Below, piece after piece: positions 5,833 to 13,809 of a stretch of 15,210 nucleotides of DNA (its first letter is position 1; each line of letters opens with the position of its first letter). Location of the stretch: NCBI GenBank assembly GCA_029939635.1, contig JAOZSN010000067.1, positions 1 through 15,210 on the forward strand. The letters are read 5' to 3'. A program made the position numbers and the translations under genes. The notes beneath the pieces are model-generated. The model did no database searches, was not told the origin of the DNA, and saw only the letters and a list, made by a program, of their open reading frames with translations. Source of the stretch: Deltaproteobacteria bacterium (GTDB lineage: Bacteria; Desulfobacterota; Desulfobulbia; Desulfobulbales; SURF-16).

Positions 5833-6939
5833 ATGGTTCAGGTTGCCATCAATGTCGAAGCTTTGCGCCTCAATTTTCAGGCCCTTTGCCAGTTGGTCGG
5901 GGGGGGGGCAAAGCTCATGGCAGTGGTGAAATCTGATGGCTATGGCCACGGCATGGTGGAATGTGCCAATGTGTTACAATCTGCTGGCTGCCGCTGTTTT
6001 GGGGTCAGTTCCATCGAGGCTGGAGAGGCACTGCGTCGGCATGGGATTACTGGCCGGATTATTATTTTCTTAGGCGGTGATATTGCCAGATTGGCTGAAA
6101 TTCAAGAGTTTGAGTTGGAAATTGTCCTCTATGATGAGCAGCAGCTCCAGGATTTCTGTCAGTCCAGCTCAGCTGTTAATGAAAAAATAGAGATACATCT
6201 CAAGGTTGATTGCGGTATGGGGCGACTTGGCTTTGCTCCAGCCCAGACCTTCCGCTGCTGTGAACAACTCCAGGAAACAGGCGCATTTGCTATTCGTGGT
6301 ATCATGAGTCATCTGCCCTGTGCTGATAGCGATCTTGCCGTCACTCTTGCGCAGAACAAGACTTTTGCTGGTGCTGTAGAGTTAGTCAAGAGTAGTGGTG
6401 CCAAGCCCCAGGCCCATATCGCTAATTCTGCTGCCCTGTTGGCTGATTCAGCATTGCATTGGGATCTTGTTCGACCTGGCTTGGCTCTCTATGGTTGCTA
6501 TCCCTCTGCTAATCCTGAACAACAGCGGGTGGCCCTGGTTCCAGTGATGACAGCTTCCACCATCGTGATTCAGGTTAAGGATGTTCCGTCTGGCACAGGT
6601 ATCAGTTATGGCCTGATCCAGCACACCCGTCGCCCTAGCCGATTGGCGGTGATTGAGGTGGGCTATAGTGATGGCTATGCCAGGTCCTTATCAGGTGTGG
6701 GGCAGGTTCTTGTCCATGGACAACGTGCCCCTATTATTGGTCGGGTGTGCATGGGGATGGTTGTGGTTGATGTTACTGACATCATTGGTGTGAGACGTGG
6801 AGATGATGTGGTTCTTCTTGGTAAGCAGGGTGATGAGGCTATCCATGCCGATGAGATTGCTGGCTGGCTCGATACTATCAGTTATGAAGTTTTGTGTATG
6901 TTTGGCAAAAATATGAAACGAAGTTATGTGAATGACTAG
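5833..6939 (+). CDS. alr: Alanine racemase
   Basis: The 368-residue protein is a PLP-dependent racemase that makes D-alanine for peptidoglycan. The PLP lysine is K33 in AVVKSDGYGHG, and the catalytic tyrosine of the partner subunit is Y259 in GISYG. The conserved KVDCGMGRLGF (124-134), RPGLALYG (214-221), EVGYSDGY (275-282) and GRVCM (303-307) are present, and the length is normal for the family. One oddity is CMGM at 306-309, where most family members have CMDQ, so Gly replaces the conserved Asp after the substrate-contacting Met. The gene also carries a run of ten G (5899-5908) coding Gly23-25. The ATG at 5833 has no clear Shine-Dalgarno sequence. It follows the four-helix membrane protein and precedes argS on the same strand. 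Confidence 0.95.
   Translation: MVQVAINVEALRLNFQALCQLVGGGAKLMAVVKSDGYGHGMVECANVLQSAGCRCFGVSSIEAGEALRRHGITGRIIIFLGGDIARLAEIQEFELEIVLYDEQQLQDFCQSSSAVNEKIEIHLKVDCGMGRLGFAPAQTFRCCEQLQETGAFAIRGIMSHLPCADSDLAVTLAQNKTFAGAVELVKSSGAKPQAHIANSAALLADSALHWDLVRPGLALYGCYPSANPEQQRVALVPVMTASTIVIQVKDVPSGTGISYGLIQHTRRPSRLAVIEVGYSDGYARSLSGVGQVLVHGQRAPIIGRVCMGMVVVDVTDIIGVRRGDDVVLLGKQGDEAIHADEIAGWLDTISYEVLCMFGKNMKRSYVND
5899..5908 (+). repeat. G10 homopolymer in alr
   Basis: Ten consecutive G encode Gly23-Gly24-Gly25 (the tenth G begins the Ala26 codon), eight codons before the catalytic Lys33. Loss or gain of one G would truncate the racemase almost at once. Tracts of this length are typical sites of slipped-strand variation or of sequencing error. 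The present length keeps the frame open. Confidence 0.95.
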
Positions 6940-6945
6940 GAGCAA

Positions 6946-7052
6946 GAATTAAAGAAGTCTAGACTTATAGAAATAAAGAAGTAAGCGGAACGTCTTAAAT
7001 GGAGACTAGTACCACCTTCTTTGCTTCTCTATTTTTATACTTCTCTATTTCC
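6946..7052. repeat. Inverted pair of a purine/pyrimidine-skewed dispersed repeat between alr and argS
   Basis: The left arm (6946-6986) is purine-rich and the right arm (7024-7051) is pyrimidine-rich. Segment 6966-6981 pairs with 7024-7039 at 14 of 16 bases, and 6946-6957 with 7040-7051 at 10 of 12. The left arm contains the perfect palindrome AAGTCTAGACTT (6955-6966) as an extra loop. A third related copy lies upstream of ribF (14905-14942). The whole unit could fold into a long hairpin in the alr-argS mRNA and ends just before the argS ATG. Confidence 0.65.
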
Positions 7053-7061
7053 AAGAAAAAT

Positions 7062-8744
7062 ATGATTAAATCGCAGATACAACAATGGCTGGACAGCTGT
7101 TTTCAGCAAGGCCTTGAGGCTGGACATTGGTCTGATCTTGCCGCTGGCAGCTATGTGGTGGAAGAGCCAAAACGTCAGGGACAGGGTGATTTTTCTACCA
7201 ATGTCGCCATGATTATTGCTGGTAAGGAAAAGAAGGCCACTGGTGCCAAGGTTAATCCTCGTCAGGTGGCAGAGCAGTTTGCCGCTTTGCTTAGCGTCAA
7301 TGACCAGCTTTTGAGTAAGGTTGAGATTGCCGGCCCTGGTTTTATCAATTTTTTTGTGCAAGAGTCTGTTTGGACCACTGTAATTCCTGCCGTAACATTA
7401 GCTGGCAAGGGTTTTGGTTTTGCCAGTAAGAAAAATGGCAAGAAGGCATTGGTGGAATTTGTCAGTGCCAATCCAACTGGGCCGTTGAGTATCGGTCATG
7501 GGCGGGGGGCAGTGTTAGGGGATTCTCTGGCCCGTTTACTGGACGCCACCGGGTATGCCGTGGAGCGGGAGTATTATTACAATGATGCGGGTCGTCAGAT
7601 GCGGGTTTTAGGGCAATCCACCCAATCTCGCTATTTGGAACTCCTTGGCGAAGCACATGAATTTCCTGAAGACGGCTATCAGGGGGAGTATATCCGTGAT
7701 ATTGCTCAGTCGATAATTGATGAGCAGGGTGATGGCCTCAAGGATGAGACAGATGTCATGGTTTTTAAGGCCGTGGCAGAGAAAGCCATCTTTGCTCATA
7801 TTGATGGCACCTTAAAGCGCATGGGTATCAGCTTTGATTCGTATTATAATGAGCATACCCTCTATGAGGATGGCTTGATTGATGATGTGGTTGCCCAGCT
7901 GCGAGATAAAGGATTGGTCTATGAAAAGGATGATGCCACCTGGTTTAAGACCTCTGAGTTTGGCCAGGAGCAGGACAGGGTTATCATAAAATCAACGGGA
8001 GAGCCAACCTATCGTCTGCCAGATATTGCCTATCATCGTGAAAAATTTCGGCGTGGTTATGACTGGATGGTAGATATTTTTGGTTCAGATCATATTGCCA
8101 CTGTACCCGATGTTATGGCTGGTGTTGAGGCCTTGGGTTTTGATCCTGAGCAGGTTACTATTGTCTTGCATCAGTTTGTCACCCTGATGCGTGATGGGAA
8201 ACAGGTGAAGATGTCCACCCGTAAGGCCACTTTTATTACCATTGATGAGCTTATCGATGAGGTTGGGGTGGATGTGGTGCGTTTCTTTTTTCTTATGCGT
8301 AAGGCAGATAGTCAGCTGGAGTTTGATTTGGATCTGGCCGTTAAAGAGGGCAAGGAAAACCCGGTATTCTATGTCCAGTATGCCCATGCCCGTCTTTCTT
8401 CTATCATGGCCAAGGCACCTGGAAAAGGGGTGGAGATGGCGGCTTTGGAAACGGTTGATCTTGCCCTGCTTAATGAAGAGTTGGAGCTGAAAATTATGAA
8501 GGCCATGGCTGCCTTTCCTGCCATGGTGGTGGATGCTGCTGCTGATTTGGCCCCCCATCGTGTGGTTTTTTATCTGCAGGAACTGGCTGCCCTCTTTCAT
8601 AATTTTTACCATGAACATCGGGTCATCCATGAGGATGTACCGGTGGAGGTGAGCCAGGCCAGGTTATGGCTTTGTTTCTCCCTGCGCACTGTGTTGGCCA
8701 ATGGTCTAGGGCTAATTGGTGTCAGCGCTCCAGAAAAAATGTAG
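7062..8744 (+). CDS. argS: Arginyl-tRNA synthetase
   Basis: This class I aminoacyl-tRNA synthetase charges tRNA-Arg; 560 residues from the chosen start is typical. The N-terminal additional domain covers about 1-115. The HIGH motif appears as SIGH at 143-146 within NPTGPLSIGHGRGA, and the KMSK-like loop is KMSTR at 383-387, the usual form in ArgS. The C-terminal DALR anticodon-binding domain ends in the standard GLGLIGVSAPEKM. The ATG at 7062 is preferred over an in-frame ATG at 6999. The 21 extra residues from 6999 are encoded by the repeat region and look nothing like the family's N-terminus. Neither start has a convincing Shine-Dalgarno sequence. The next gene starts 6 nt after the stop, so the two are translated from one transcript. 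Confidence 0.96.
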   Translation: MIKSQIQQWLDSCFQQGLEAGHWSDLAAGSYVVEEPKRQGQGDFSTNVAMIIAGKEKKATGAKVNPRQVAEQFAALLSVNDQLLSKVEIAGPGFINFFVQESVWTTVIPAVTLAGKGFGFASKKNGKKALVEFVSANPTGPLSIGHGRGAVLGDSLARLLDATGYAVEREYYYNDAGRQMRVLGQSTQSRYLELLGEAHEFPEDGYQGEYIRDIAQSIIDEQGDGLKDETDVMVFKAVAEKAIFAHIDGTLKRMGISFDSYYNEHTLYEDGLIDDVVAQLRDKGLVYEKDDATWFKTSEFGQEQDRVIIKSTGEPTYRLPDIAYHREKFRRGYDWMVDIFGSDHIATVPDVMAGVEALGFDPEQVTIVLHQFVTLMRDGKQVKMSTRKATFITIDELIDEVGVDVVRFFFLMRKADSQLEFDLDLAVKEGKENPVFYVQYAHARLSSIMAKAPGKGVEMAALETVDLALLNEELELKIMKAMAAFPAMVVDAAADLAPHRVVFYLQELAALFHNFYHEHRVIHEDVPVEVSQARLWLCFSLRTVLANGLGLIGVSAPEKM

Positions 8745-8750
8745 TATATA

Positions 8751-9320
8751 ATGTCCAAGCGACGCAAAAGAAAATTTGCCATTCGGTTTGAATTGGGACT
8801 AGGTGGCCTCTTGGGCCTGGCCACGGTCTGCCTCTGTGTCTTTCTCTGGCTTTTTTTGTTGGGGGTGTGGGCTGGTCAGACGGTGTTGTTGCCATCGGCA
8901 GGAAGTGATTCCGGAAAGATCTTACAAAGTTTTGCCAGTGATATCTGGCAACGTGGTCGGCAAGCAGTTGAAAAGAAGCAACCTGAACGGGCTGAAAATC
9001 CTGTTTCTATCACTTCCACTGCCCCAAAAAAAGCCTTACCGTTGCTGGCTGAGGACGAGGATGAGGAACCTTCTTTTTTCACCCTGCAGGTTGCCACCTT
9101 TGATGAAGAGGGCGATGCTGAGGAAGAGGTGCTGAGCTGGCAGGCCAAGGAGCATGATGCGTTTTTTCTGCCTCCCATGGAAGGGGCTGACCATTTTCGG
9201 GTATTTATTGGTCGTTTTGCCACTCTCAGCGAGGCAAATGATTTGGTGAATGATCTTGAAAAGGGAGAGAATCTGCAAGCGTTTATAACCTTATTGCCAG
9301 CCCAGAAAATCGGGCGCTAA
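8751..9320 (+). CDS. SPOR-domain membrane protein
   Basis: The 189 residues comprise a basic N-terminus (KRRKRK), one transmembrane helix at about 16-44, a flexible charged linker at about 50-105, and a C-terminal SPOR-like domain at about 108-185. The SPOR pattern is the strand FFTLQVATF, then FRVFIGRFATLSEANDLVNDL, the usual second-half signature. The topology should be N-in, with the SPOR domain in the periplasm. SPOR domains bind denuded glycan strands of septal peptidoglycan, so a division or cell-wall role is likely. The gene follows argS by 6 nt. The family is clear from the pattern; no specific name (DamX, FtsN or DedD) is justified. Confidence 0.85.
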   Translation: MSKRRKRKFAIRFELGLGGLLGLATVCLCVFLWLFLLGVWAGQTVLLPSAGSDSGKILQSFASDIWQRGRQAVEKKQPERAENPVSITSTAPKKALPLLAEDEDEEPSFFTLQVATFDEEGDAEEEVLSWQAKEHDAFFLPPMEGADHFRVFIGRFATLSEANDLVNDLEKGENLQAFITLLPAQKIGR

Positions 9321-9361
9321 GGGCATTAATTATAGCTGCTTAATTGTTCATCATACTATTT

Positions 9362-9835
9362 ATGACTACGAAAGATACATTCACTATCCGTCAGGCCAAC
9401 ATGGCCGATGTCAAAGCCATTCATGGTGTGCTTGAGCATTTCTCTGCCCAGGGAGATTTGCTTGGTAGATCTTTAAGTTCGTTGTATGATCAACTGCGTG
9501 ATTTTTTGGTGGTGGAGAGTGATACGGGCTTTGTCGGTGCTTGTGCCCTGCATATCTGCTGGGAGAATTTGGCTGAGATACGTTCTCTGGCTGTAATTGA
9601 CGAATTTCAAGGTCATGGTGTTGGTCAGCGTTTGGTTCAAGCCTGTTTGAATGAGGCCAGCGGGCTAGAGATAAATAAGGTGTTCACTTTAACCTATCGA
9701 CCTGATTTTTTTAGGAAACAAGGCTTTGTTCCCATTGACAAAAGTGAATTGCCTCATAAAGTATGGAGCGATTGTGTTAACTGTCCCAAGTTCCCTGACT
9801 GTAATGAAGAGGCGATGGTTTGGGACAGCTGTTGA
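9362..9835 (+). CDS. Short GNAT N-acetyltransferase, probable S-ArgA N-acetylglutamate synthase
   Basis: This 157-residue single-domain GNAT fold carries the acetyl-CoA loop IRSLAVIDEFQGHGVGQRLV (73-92), with Q83-G-H-G-V-G88 as the pyrophosphate-binding turn. The later FFRKQGFVPIDKSELPHKVWSDC stretch ends in a Cys cluster (C138, C141, C147). The ELPHKVW..C..C pattern is typical of stand-alone ArgA-like N-acetylglutamate synthases (short ArgA, as in Mycobacterium Rv2747), which lack the kinase-like domain of classical ArgA. It would supply N-acetylglutamate, the first intermediate of arginine synthesis; argJ lies about 2.8 kb downstream. An ATG at 9362 is chosen over a TTG at 9344. It follows the SPOR gene by 41 bp, and its stop abuts a repeat element. 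Confidence 0.75.
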   Translation: MTTKDTFTIRQANMADVKAIHGVLEHFSAQGDLLGRSLSSLYDQLRDFLVVESDTGFVGACALHICWENLAEIRSLAVIDEFQGHGVGQRLVQACLNEASGLEINKVFTLTYRPDFFRKQGFVPIDKSELPHKVWSDCVNCPKFPDCNEEAMVWDSC

Positions 9836-9842
9836 CGACGGT

Positions 9843-9914
9843 GGGACGGTGCTTCCGTACCTACCGTTATTAATTGTTTAGTTGTTGTTGACCGTTGGCG
9901 TAGTAACGCCGTCC
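9843..9914. repeat. GGGACGG-bounded palindromic repeat element, copy 1
   Basis: This 72-bp element starts GGGACGGTGC and ends ACGCCGTCC, so its ends are inverted repeats. It contains two internal hairpins: GGTGC-TTCC-GTACC (9848-9861, one G-U pair) and GGCGT-AGTA-ACGCC (9897-9910). It starts 7 bp after the GNAT stop and 120 bp before secA, so it lies in the GNAT-secA spacer. A homologous copy of 71 bp lies at 13810-13880. The structure resembles a paired REP/BIME or small non-autonomous element. Confidence 0.7.
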
Positions 9915-9962
9915 TGAGCTGCACGTCAGCGTCCTGTAGTTAAATTTTTTTAGGTTTCTTCT

Positions 9963-12500
9963 ATGATTGGCAAAGTACTAACCAAAGTTTTTGGCAGTAA
10001 AAATGATCGGGTCTTAAAGGCTATTACGCCTATTATAAGTCAGATAAATGGCCATGAGGTCGCTATGCAGGCCCTCTCTGATGAAGATCTGCAGGCCAAA
10101 ACTAATGAATTTAAAAATCGTCTGGTGGCAGGTGAATCCCTTGACGATCTCTTGCCTGAGGCCTTTGCTGTGGTACGTGAGGCCTCGGTAAGGGTTACAG
10201 GTATGCGTCATTTTGATGCGCAGCTTATAGGTGGTGTGGTGCTTCATCATGGCAAGATTGCTGAGATGAAGACTGGTGAAGGAAAGACTTTGGCCGCCAC
10301 CCTGCCTCTTTATCTTCATGCCCTGGAAGGCAAAGGGGCGCACGTTGTAACGGTGAATGATTATCTTGCCCGCCGTGACAGCGAGGAGATGGGAGAAATT
10401 TACACCTTTCTCGGCATGACCACTGGCTGTATCCTCCATGAGCTGGAGGATGACGAACGTAAGGCTGCCTATGGTGCTGATGTGACCTATGGCACCAATA
10501 ACGAGTTTGGCTTTGATTATCTGCGCGATAATATGAAGTTTTCCAGCGATGAGTTTTGCCAGCGCGACTATAATTTTGCCATTGTTGATGAGGTGGATTC
10601 TATTCTCATTGATGAGGCGCGGACACCGCTGATCATCTCTGGCCCTGCTGATGTTGCCGTGGACATGTATCATACCGCTAATATCATCATCCCTTCTTTT
10701 AAAGCGGAAGAGCATTATACCCTTGATGAAAAGTCCCGTTCCGTGACCCTCACTGATGAGGGGGTCGTCTTAGGTGAAAAACTTCTCAAGGTGGATAATC
10801 TTTATGATCCACGTAATATTGATGCCTTACATCATCTCAACCAGGCATTGAAGGCGCATGTTGTGTTCACCAATGAGATCGACTACTTGGTTAAGGATGG
10901 CCAGGTGATGATCGTTGATGAATTTACCGGTCGTATCATGCCTGGTCGGCGTTATAGTGATGGTCTGCACCAGGCCTTGGAGGCCAAAGAGGGCGTGACC
11001 ATTGAGCGGGAAAATCAGACTCTGGCCTCAATTACCTTCCAGAATTTTTTCAGGATGTATGATGTCTTGGCTGGCATGACAGGTACGGCTGATACTGAGG
11101 CCCCTGAATTTAAGAAGATCTATGATCTGGATGTGGTGATTGTTCCCACCCATCGCGATATGATCCGCGATGATTTTGCTGATGTGATTTACAAAAATGC
11201 CAAGGCCAAATATCGCGCTATCGTGCAAGAGATAAAAAATCTGCACGAAAAGGGGCAACCGGTGCTGGTGGGTACTGTCAATATCGAGATCTCTGAGCTC
11301 ATCTCCCGTATGTTGCAGAAAGAGAAGGTGCCCCATTCAGTACTTAATGCCAAACACCACGAAAAAGAGGCTGAGATCATCACCGAGGCTGGCCAGTATG
11401 GTCGCGTAACCATTGCTACTAATATGGCTGGGCGCGGTACGGACATCAAGTTGGGTGAGGGGGTGGTAGAGGTAGGTGGTCTGCACATTCTTGGTACTGG
11501 TCGGCATGAATCGCGGCGTATTGATAATCAGCTCCGTGGCCGTTCTGGCCGTCAGGGTGATCCTGGTTCTTCACGGTTTTATCTTTCCCTGGAGGATGAC
11601 CTGCTGCGTATCTTTGGCTCGGATCGTATTGCCGGTATCATGGATAAGCTAGGTATGGAGGAAGATGAACCTATTGAGCATTCTATGATTAGCAAGGCTA
11701 TTGAGAATGCCCAGCGCAAGGTTGAGGGGCATAACTTTGATATTCGTAAGCATCTTTTGGAATATGATGATGTGATGAATCTGCAACGTAAGGTTATTTA
11801 TAAGCAGCGGCGTGAGGTACTGTCCCGCGAGGATGTCAAAAATATCATTGCTGATATGGTCCAAGATCTGGTGGATGATGTGGCCCATAGTTGTTGTGAT
11901 GAAAAGATTCCGTCAGAAGATTGGGATTGGTCCTATATTGTTGATCGGGTCATGGTTGTTTTCGGCTTGACTTTGGAGTGGAGCGACGAGCAGAAAACTG
12001 ATCTCGGTGTTGACAGTTTTGCTGATCTGCTTGCCGCGACTTTAAAGGAGGCTTTTGATACCAAAGAGGCCGAGCTGGGCTCTGACCATATGCGTTACCT
12101 GGAGCGGGTTATCCTCTTGCAGATGGTGGATAATCATTGGAAGGATCACTTGCTGGGCATGGATCACCTCCGTGAGGGCATTGGTCTGCGTGGTTACGGC
12201 CAGAAAAACCCCTTGGATGAGTATAAGAAGGAAGGCTTTAATATGTTTGTGGAGATGATCAACACCGTTAAGGTGCAGACCGTTTCCACCCTGCTCCGTG
12301 TGCAGATGGCCTCTGAAGCGGAGCTGGAGGAAATGGAAAACCGTCGCCGGCAGGAGATGGAGGAGATGGATATCCAGCGCAGCGATCAGGAAGAAAAGCC
12401 AAAACCTGCTACGCGCCAGGGTGAAAAGGTTGGCCGTAACGCCCCATGTCCCTGTGGCAGTGGCAAGAAGTATAAGCGTTGTTGTGGAAAGAGGAAGTAA
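9963..12500 (+). CDS. secA: Preprotein translocase ATPase SecA
   Basis: The 845 residues form the motor that drives unfolded preproteins through SecYEG. Nucleotide-binding domain 1 has Walker A GEGKT at 105-109 (in EMKTGEGKTLA) and the DEAD-like pair VDEVDSILIDEAR at 208-220. The second helicase lobe shows MAGRGTDIKLG and QLRGRSGRQGDPGSS. The scaffold and wing domains follow, with HWKDHLLGMDHLREGIGLRGY. The C-terminal tail is a charged linker plus a zinc finger, C829-P-C831...C840-C841, which binds SecB or ribosomes. The length is normal. The ATG at 9963 has AGG about 8 nt upstream and the family N-terminus (MIGKVLTKVFGSKNDR). No SecM-like upstream peptide is visible; the leader instead contains the GGGACGG repeat and a further short stem (GCTG/CAGC, 9918-9930). 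Confidence 0.98.
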   Translation: MIGKVLTKVFGSKNDRVLKAITPIISQINGHEVAMQALSDEDLQAKTNEFKNRLVAGESLDDLLPEAFAVVREASVRVTGMRHFDAQLIGGVVLHHGKIAEMKTGEGKTLAATLPLYLHALEGKGAHVVTVNDYLARRDSEEMGEIYTFLGMTTGCILHELEDDERKAAYGADVTYGTNNEFGFDYLRDNMKFSSDEFCQRDYNFAIVDEVDSILIDEARTPLIISGPADVAVDMYHTANIIIPSFKAEEHYTLDEKSRSVTLTDEGVVLGEKLLKVDNLYDPRNIDALHHLNQALKAHVVFTNEIDYLVKDGQVMIVDEFTGRIMPGRRYSDGLHQALEAKEGVTIERENQTLASITFQNFFRMYDVLAGMTGTADTEAPEFKKIYDLDVVIVPTHRDMIRDDFADVIYKNAKAKYRAIVQEIKNLHEKGQPVLVGTVNIEISELISRMLQKEKVPHSVLNAKHHEKEAEIITEAGQYGRVTIATNMAGRGTDIKLGEGVVEVGGLHILGTGRHESRRIDNQLRGRSGRQGDPGSSRFYLSLEDDLLRIFGSDRIAGIMDKLGMEEDEPIEHSMISKAIENAQRKVEGHNFDIRKHLLEYDDVMNLQRKVIYKQRREVLSREDVKNIIADMVQDLVDDVAHSCCDEKIPSEDWDWSYIVDRVMVVFGLTLEWSDEQKTDLGVDSFADLLAATLKEAFDTKEAELGSDHMRYLERVILLQMVDNHWKDHLLGMDHLREGIGLRGYGQKNPLDEYKKEGFNMFVEMINTVKVQTVSTLLRVQMASEAELEEMENRRRQEMEEMDIQRSDQEEKPKPATRQGEKVGRNAPCPCGSGKKYKRCCGKRK

Positions 12501-12505
12501 TAATA

Positions 12506-12540
12506 GTTGTCAGTTTTTAGTGGTTAGTGCCAGTTAGTGG
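12506..12540 (+). repeat. Short TTAGTG direct repeats after secA
   Basis: Three TTAGTG units (12516, 12523 and 12533) lie within two imperfect copies of CAGTT...TTAGTGG. They are followed by a small hairpin, ATGGA-CCCTTT-TCCAT (12542-12557), that lacks a T-tract. This is the only structure in the 100-bp secA-argJ gap, and no terminator is visible. Confidence 0.4.
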
Positions 12541-12600
12541 AATGGACCCTTTTCCATAAAACTGTCAACAGGCTCTAATTACTGGTAAGCATGGTTTGTT

Positions 12601-13803
12601 ATGAAGAAAGAATATAATCCCAAAGACTATACCGTTCCCGGTTTCAGTGCTGGTGCCATAAAAGCTGGAATCCGTGGTAAGGATCGTCTTGATATGGGTC
12701 TTATCTTTTCTAAGGTACCCACCGCAGCGGCGGGGGTCTATACCACCTCTAAGGTTAAGGCCGCACCCGTGTTGCTTGATATGGAGCATATCAAGGGTGG
12801 CTCTGGCCGGGCCATTTTGGTTAACTCCGGTATTGCCAATGCCTGTTCTGGGGCTGAGGGGATGGAGATGGCTCGTTTTTCAGCCGAATTTGCAGCCCAG
12901 CGTCTAGGCCTTGATATCACCGATGTGCAGGTCTGTTCCACAGGCGTTATTGGTATGCAGCTTGAGCGTGACTGGTTTGAGGATGGTATTCCTGCCTTGA
13001 TGGAGGCCCAGAAGGCCGACGGTTTTGTTGATGTGGCCCATGCTATCATGACCACTGATACGGTGCCTAAGATGGTGCGTACTGAGGTTGAGGTAAATGG
13101 TAAAACTGTGACCATTCTTGGTGTGGCCAAGGGTGCTGGTATGATTATGCCCAATATGGCTACTATGCTTAGCTTTGTCATGACCGATGCTGCTATTGAG
13201 CCCCATCTCCTCCAGGAGATGTTGGGCCGTGGGGTAGAGCAATCCTTTAATGTTATCACCATTGATGGTGATACCTCCACCAATGATACCGTGCTCTTGC
13301 TGGCCAATGGGGTGGCAGGCAACGAACCTCTTGCCTCATTGTCTGCTGCGGCTGATTTTGAGGTGGCTCTGCATGGTGTGTTAAAAGAATTGGCTTTAAA
13401 GATTGTTGAGGATGGTGAGGGTGCCACCAAATTGATCACCGTGCGGGTGGCTGGGGCTAAAAATCGGCAAGAGGCCTTGCAGATTGGCCAGACCATTGCC
13501 AATTCAGCCCTTTTTAAGACCGCCTGCTTTGGCGAGGATGCCAACTGGGGCCGTATTTTTGCTGCCGCTGGCCGGGCCGGGGTGGAGTTTGATCAACACA
13601 AGACAGATATCTTTTTTGATGACGTGCAGATGGTGGAGAAGGGGCTGGGGCTTTTTGCCAATGAACCAGCAGCCACTTTAATTTTGCAGAAACGTGCCTT
13701 CACCGTCGTCGTCGATCTCAACGAAGGCAAGGCTGAGGCCGAGGTTTATACCTGTGACCTCAGCCATGACTATGTCACTATCAATGGTGATTATAGAACG
13801 TAG
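12601..13803 (+). CDS. argJ: Arginine biosynthesis protein ArgJ (ornithine acetyltransferase / N-acetylglutamate synthase)
   Basis: The 400 residues match the Ntn-hydrolase-like ArgJ family. The precursor cleaves itself between A187 and T188 in KGAGMIMPNMATML, making T188 the nucleophile of the beta chain. The oxyanion-hole segment STGVIG (113-118), GDTSTNDT, FGEDANWGRI and the standard C-terminus INGDYRT are present. ArgJ moves the acetyl group from N-acetylornithine to glutamate, recycling it in arginine synthesis. Many family members also use acetyl-CoA, and this cannot be told from the sequence alone. The ATG at 12601 has no strong ribosome site. The stop codon TAG lies inside the CGTAG-GG-CTACG stem that borders the repeat at 13810. 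It is co-directional with secA and convergent with ribF. Confidence 0.96.
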   Translation: MKKEYNPKDYTVPGFSAGAIKAGIRGKDRLDMGLIFSKVPTAAAGVYTTSKVKAAPVLLDMEHIKGGSGRAILVNSGIANACSGAEGMEMARFSAEFAAQRLGLDITDVQVCSTGVIGMQLERDWFEDGIPALMEAQKADGFVDVAHAIMTTDTVPKMVRTEVEVNGKTVTILGVAKGAGMIMPNMATMLSFVMTDAAIEPHLLQEMLGRGVEQSFNVITIDGDTSTNDTVLLLANGVAGNEPLASLSAAADFEVALHGVLKELALKIVEDGEGATKLITVRVAGAKNRQEALQIGQTIANSALFKTACFGEDANWGRIFAAAGRAGVEFDQHKTDIFFDDVQMVEKGLGLFANEPAATLILQKRAFTVVVDLNEGKAEAEVYTCDLSHDYVTINGDYRT

Positions 13804-13809
13804 GGCTAC

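Noticed and set aside
6999..7061. N-terminal extension of argS from the ATG at 6999
   Set aside because: The 21 residues are encoded by the repeat, are unlike ArgS N-termini and have no ribosome site; the ATG at 7062 fits the family.
8085..8630. Open frame of 181 codons antisense to argS
   Set aside because: It lies inside argS on the other strand, has no start signal and no recognisable fold.
9836..9962. SecM-like arrest peptide or a promoter in front of secA
   Set aside because: No small open frame with an arrest-like end is present. The TTGACC at 9888-9893 has no -10 at proper spacing; the region is better explained by the GGGACGG repeat.
10014..10715. Open frame of 233 codons antisense to secA
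   Set aside because: It lies entirely within secA, shows no domain and has a His/Ile-rich composition typical of a reverse-strand shadow.
12738..13544. Long open frame (268 codons) antisense to argJ
   Set aside because: It lies wholly opposite argJ, has no ribosome site and reads as low-complexity Ser/Ala/Pro-rich sequence. It arises from argJ codon usage.
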